Shown piece after piece: positions 63,145-64,000 of a DNA stretch of 64,000 bases. Position numbers and translations under genes: made by a program. Numbering within the stretch: position 1 is the first letter of the stretch; each line of letters opens with the position of its first letter. The stretch comes from Verrucomicrobiota bacterium (GTDB lineage: Bacteria; Verrucomicrobiota; Verrucomicrobiia; Methylacidiphilales; JBCCWR01). Location: contig JBCCXA010000011.1 in the NCBI GenBank assembly GCA_039192515.1, positions 1-64,000 of the forward strand, in the 5' to 3' direction. The notes beneath the pieces are model-generated. The model ran no database searches. It saw nothing but the letters and a program-made list of their open reading frames with translations, and had not been told where the DNA came from.

Positions 63145-64000
63145 TTATGCAGGAAACGAGTTCTTCTTCAAAATGAGTCATTTGTTCGGCTGTGCCAATG
63201 GAAACGCGGATCCACTCTGGCAGTCCGTAGCTTTTGAGTGAGCGTACGATGACTCCCTTCTGCAGGAGAGCGTGAAATACCCGATCTGCATCTTTGACAT
63301 TCATCATAAGGAAATTAGCGTAGGAAGGGAGGTAAGGGATTTGATTTGCTTCACAGAAATCTCTTAATCGAGCAAGGCCTTGGTGTGTGATATCCTTGGT
63401 TTTATTCTGATGCTCAAGATCTTTGAAGCCTTCTAATGCAGCGGCTTGAGCAATGGCATTGACATTGAAGGGTTGTCTTGAGCGTTGTAGTGCCTCGGCA
63501 GTGTCTTCTCTGGTAATGCCATAACCGACACGAAGTGCGGCGAGTCCTTGAATTTTAGAAAAAGTTCTTAAAATAATGAGATTGGGAAACTGCTTGAGCC
63601 ATTCGATGGACGGAGGGGGTTCTTTCAGGAATTCATAGTATGCTTCATCCAATACGCAGATAACATGCTCGGGAAGTGATTCGATAAAAGACTTTAGCTC
63701 ATTAGTAGGAATGAGTGTCCCGGTTGGGTTATTGGGATTGGCAATGAAGACGAGACGAGTGTTCTGCTTTATTGAGGCCTTCATGGCATCTAGATCATGA
63801 GCAAAATTGCGATCAGAAGTTTCAATGAATTCGACATCAAAGAGCTGAGCCATGAGTTTGTAGACGACAAAAGCATAACTACTAGCAATAACACTCGTAT
63901 GACCTGGGCGAGTGAAAGCATGGTAGGCGAGCTCAATAATTTCGTTAGAACCATTGCCTAAGACTACTTGGCTTTTAGAGAGTTTATTATGCTCCGCGAT
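63137..64000 (-). CDS. hisC: Histidinol-phosphate/aromatic aminotransferase (HisC type), 5' end beyond the window
   Basis: The visible 287 codons are open to the window edge, so the gene starts outside; the first internal Met (63853) is not the start. PLP enzyme of fold type I with VVLGNGSNEIIELAYHAF (cofactor phosphate), FIANPNNPTGTLIP, VLDEAYYEF, the PLP lysine in RTFSKIQGLAALRVGYG, and NFLMMN near the end. HisC-type enzymes use histidinol phosphate, and often prephenate or aromatic 2-oxoacids; the tyrA-aroA neighbours favour a role in tyrosine/phenylalanine synthesis. Confidence 0.9.
   Translation of the reverse strand: MAEHNKLSKSQVVLGNGSNEIIELAYHAFTRPGHTSVIASSYAFVVYKLMAQLFDVEFIETSDRNFAHDLDAMKASIKQNTRLVFIANPNNPTGTLIPTNELKSFIESLPEHVICVLDEAYYEFLKEPPPSIEWLKQFPNLIILRTFSKIQGLAALRVGYGITREDTAEALQRSRQPFNVNAIAQAAALEGFKDLEHQNKTKDITHQGLARLRDFCEANQIPYLPSYANFLMMNVKDADRVFHALLQKGVIVRSLKSYGLPEWIRVSIGTAEQMTHFEEELVSCINE

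Overview
The window reads as a chromosomal piece of a free-living Gram-negative bacterium, most likely of the PVC superphylum and probably Verrucomicrobiota. This is inference: there is no 16S rRNA gene here. The signs are a PEP-CTERM protein, an exported sulfatase, FG-GAP and beta-propeller surface proteins, lipoproteins, an opgG/opgH glucan locus (so a periplasm), moderate to low GC, and the gene order aminotransferase-tyrA-aroA-cmk-plsC. No tRNA gene, CRISPR array or prophage was seen. One RNA gene is clear: RNase P RNA near 35.4-35.7 kb.

Layout. 1-231: 3' end of an IS3-family insertion sequence. 510-10167 (minus): a TPR protein, then a tightly packed four-gene set: a protein joining a rifampicin-phosphotransferase-like (PEP-synthase-type) enzyme to an EMC3/Oxa1-like membrane domain, a membrane-anchored PQQ-type propeller, an FG-GAP protein and an exported protein with a chitobiase-type C-terminal domain. 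10450-13486 (minus): HemS-like protein, NDH-2 and flavodoxin behind a Fur-box-like palindrome. 13586-18257 (plus): trpF, trpB, yicC, gmk, coaC and an isochorismatase-type hydrolase. 18464-27913: FHA protein, RlpA, a HAD phosphatase, a fused FO synthase (minus), a SurA-like lipoprotein, LemA, an M48 protease and an RRM protein. 28365-34850: uppP facing DUF502 and a DedA-like protein, then the opgG-X-opgH operon. 35361-39395: rnpB, a PEP-CTERM protein, a broken sensor gene, two copies of a small inverted-repeat element and a sulfatase. 39751-48197: a PhzE-type ADIC/anthranilate synthase followed by glnS, serS, lysS and an argS with an unusual internal tRNA-binding domain. 48175-52218 (minus): pelD (split by a stop codon), pelE and pelF. 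52386-58352: a MidA methyltransferase, small membrane protein, PilZ protein, CHASE2-cyclase and prmC. 58361-64000 (minus): an esterase, plsC, cmk, aroA, tyrA and the end of a hisC-type aminotransferase.

How genes work together. Aromatic amino acid synthesis is represented twice (trpF-trpB; aminotransferase-tyrA-aroA), and a PhzE-like enzyme takes chorismate toward a possible secondary product. Cyclic-nucleotide signalling clusters around 48-57 kb: PelD with an RxxD motif, a PilZ protein and a CHASE2 adenylate/guanylate cyclase. Envelope functions dominate the rest (osmoregulated glucans, undecaprenyl phosphate recycling, RlpA, SurA-like chaperone, M48 protease).

Most notable: (1) the phosphotransferase-EMC3-like fusion in its operon, (2) ArgRS carrying a PheT/Trbp111-like OB domain inside its catalytic region, (3) a dispersed 150-175 bp terminal-inverted-repeat element, (4) pelD and a Cache-type sensor gene each interrupted by one in-frame stop, and (5) an unknown tail-anchored protein between opgG and opgH. 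Starts were often moved inward from the longest reading frame using Shine-Dalgarno or signal-peptide evidence. All family calls come from reading motifs by eye; no database search was run.
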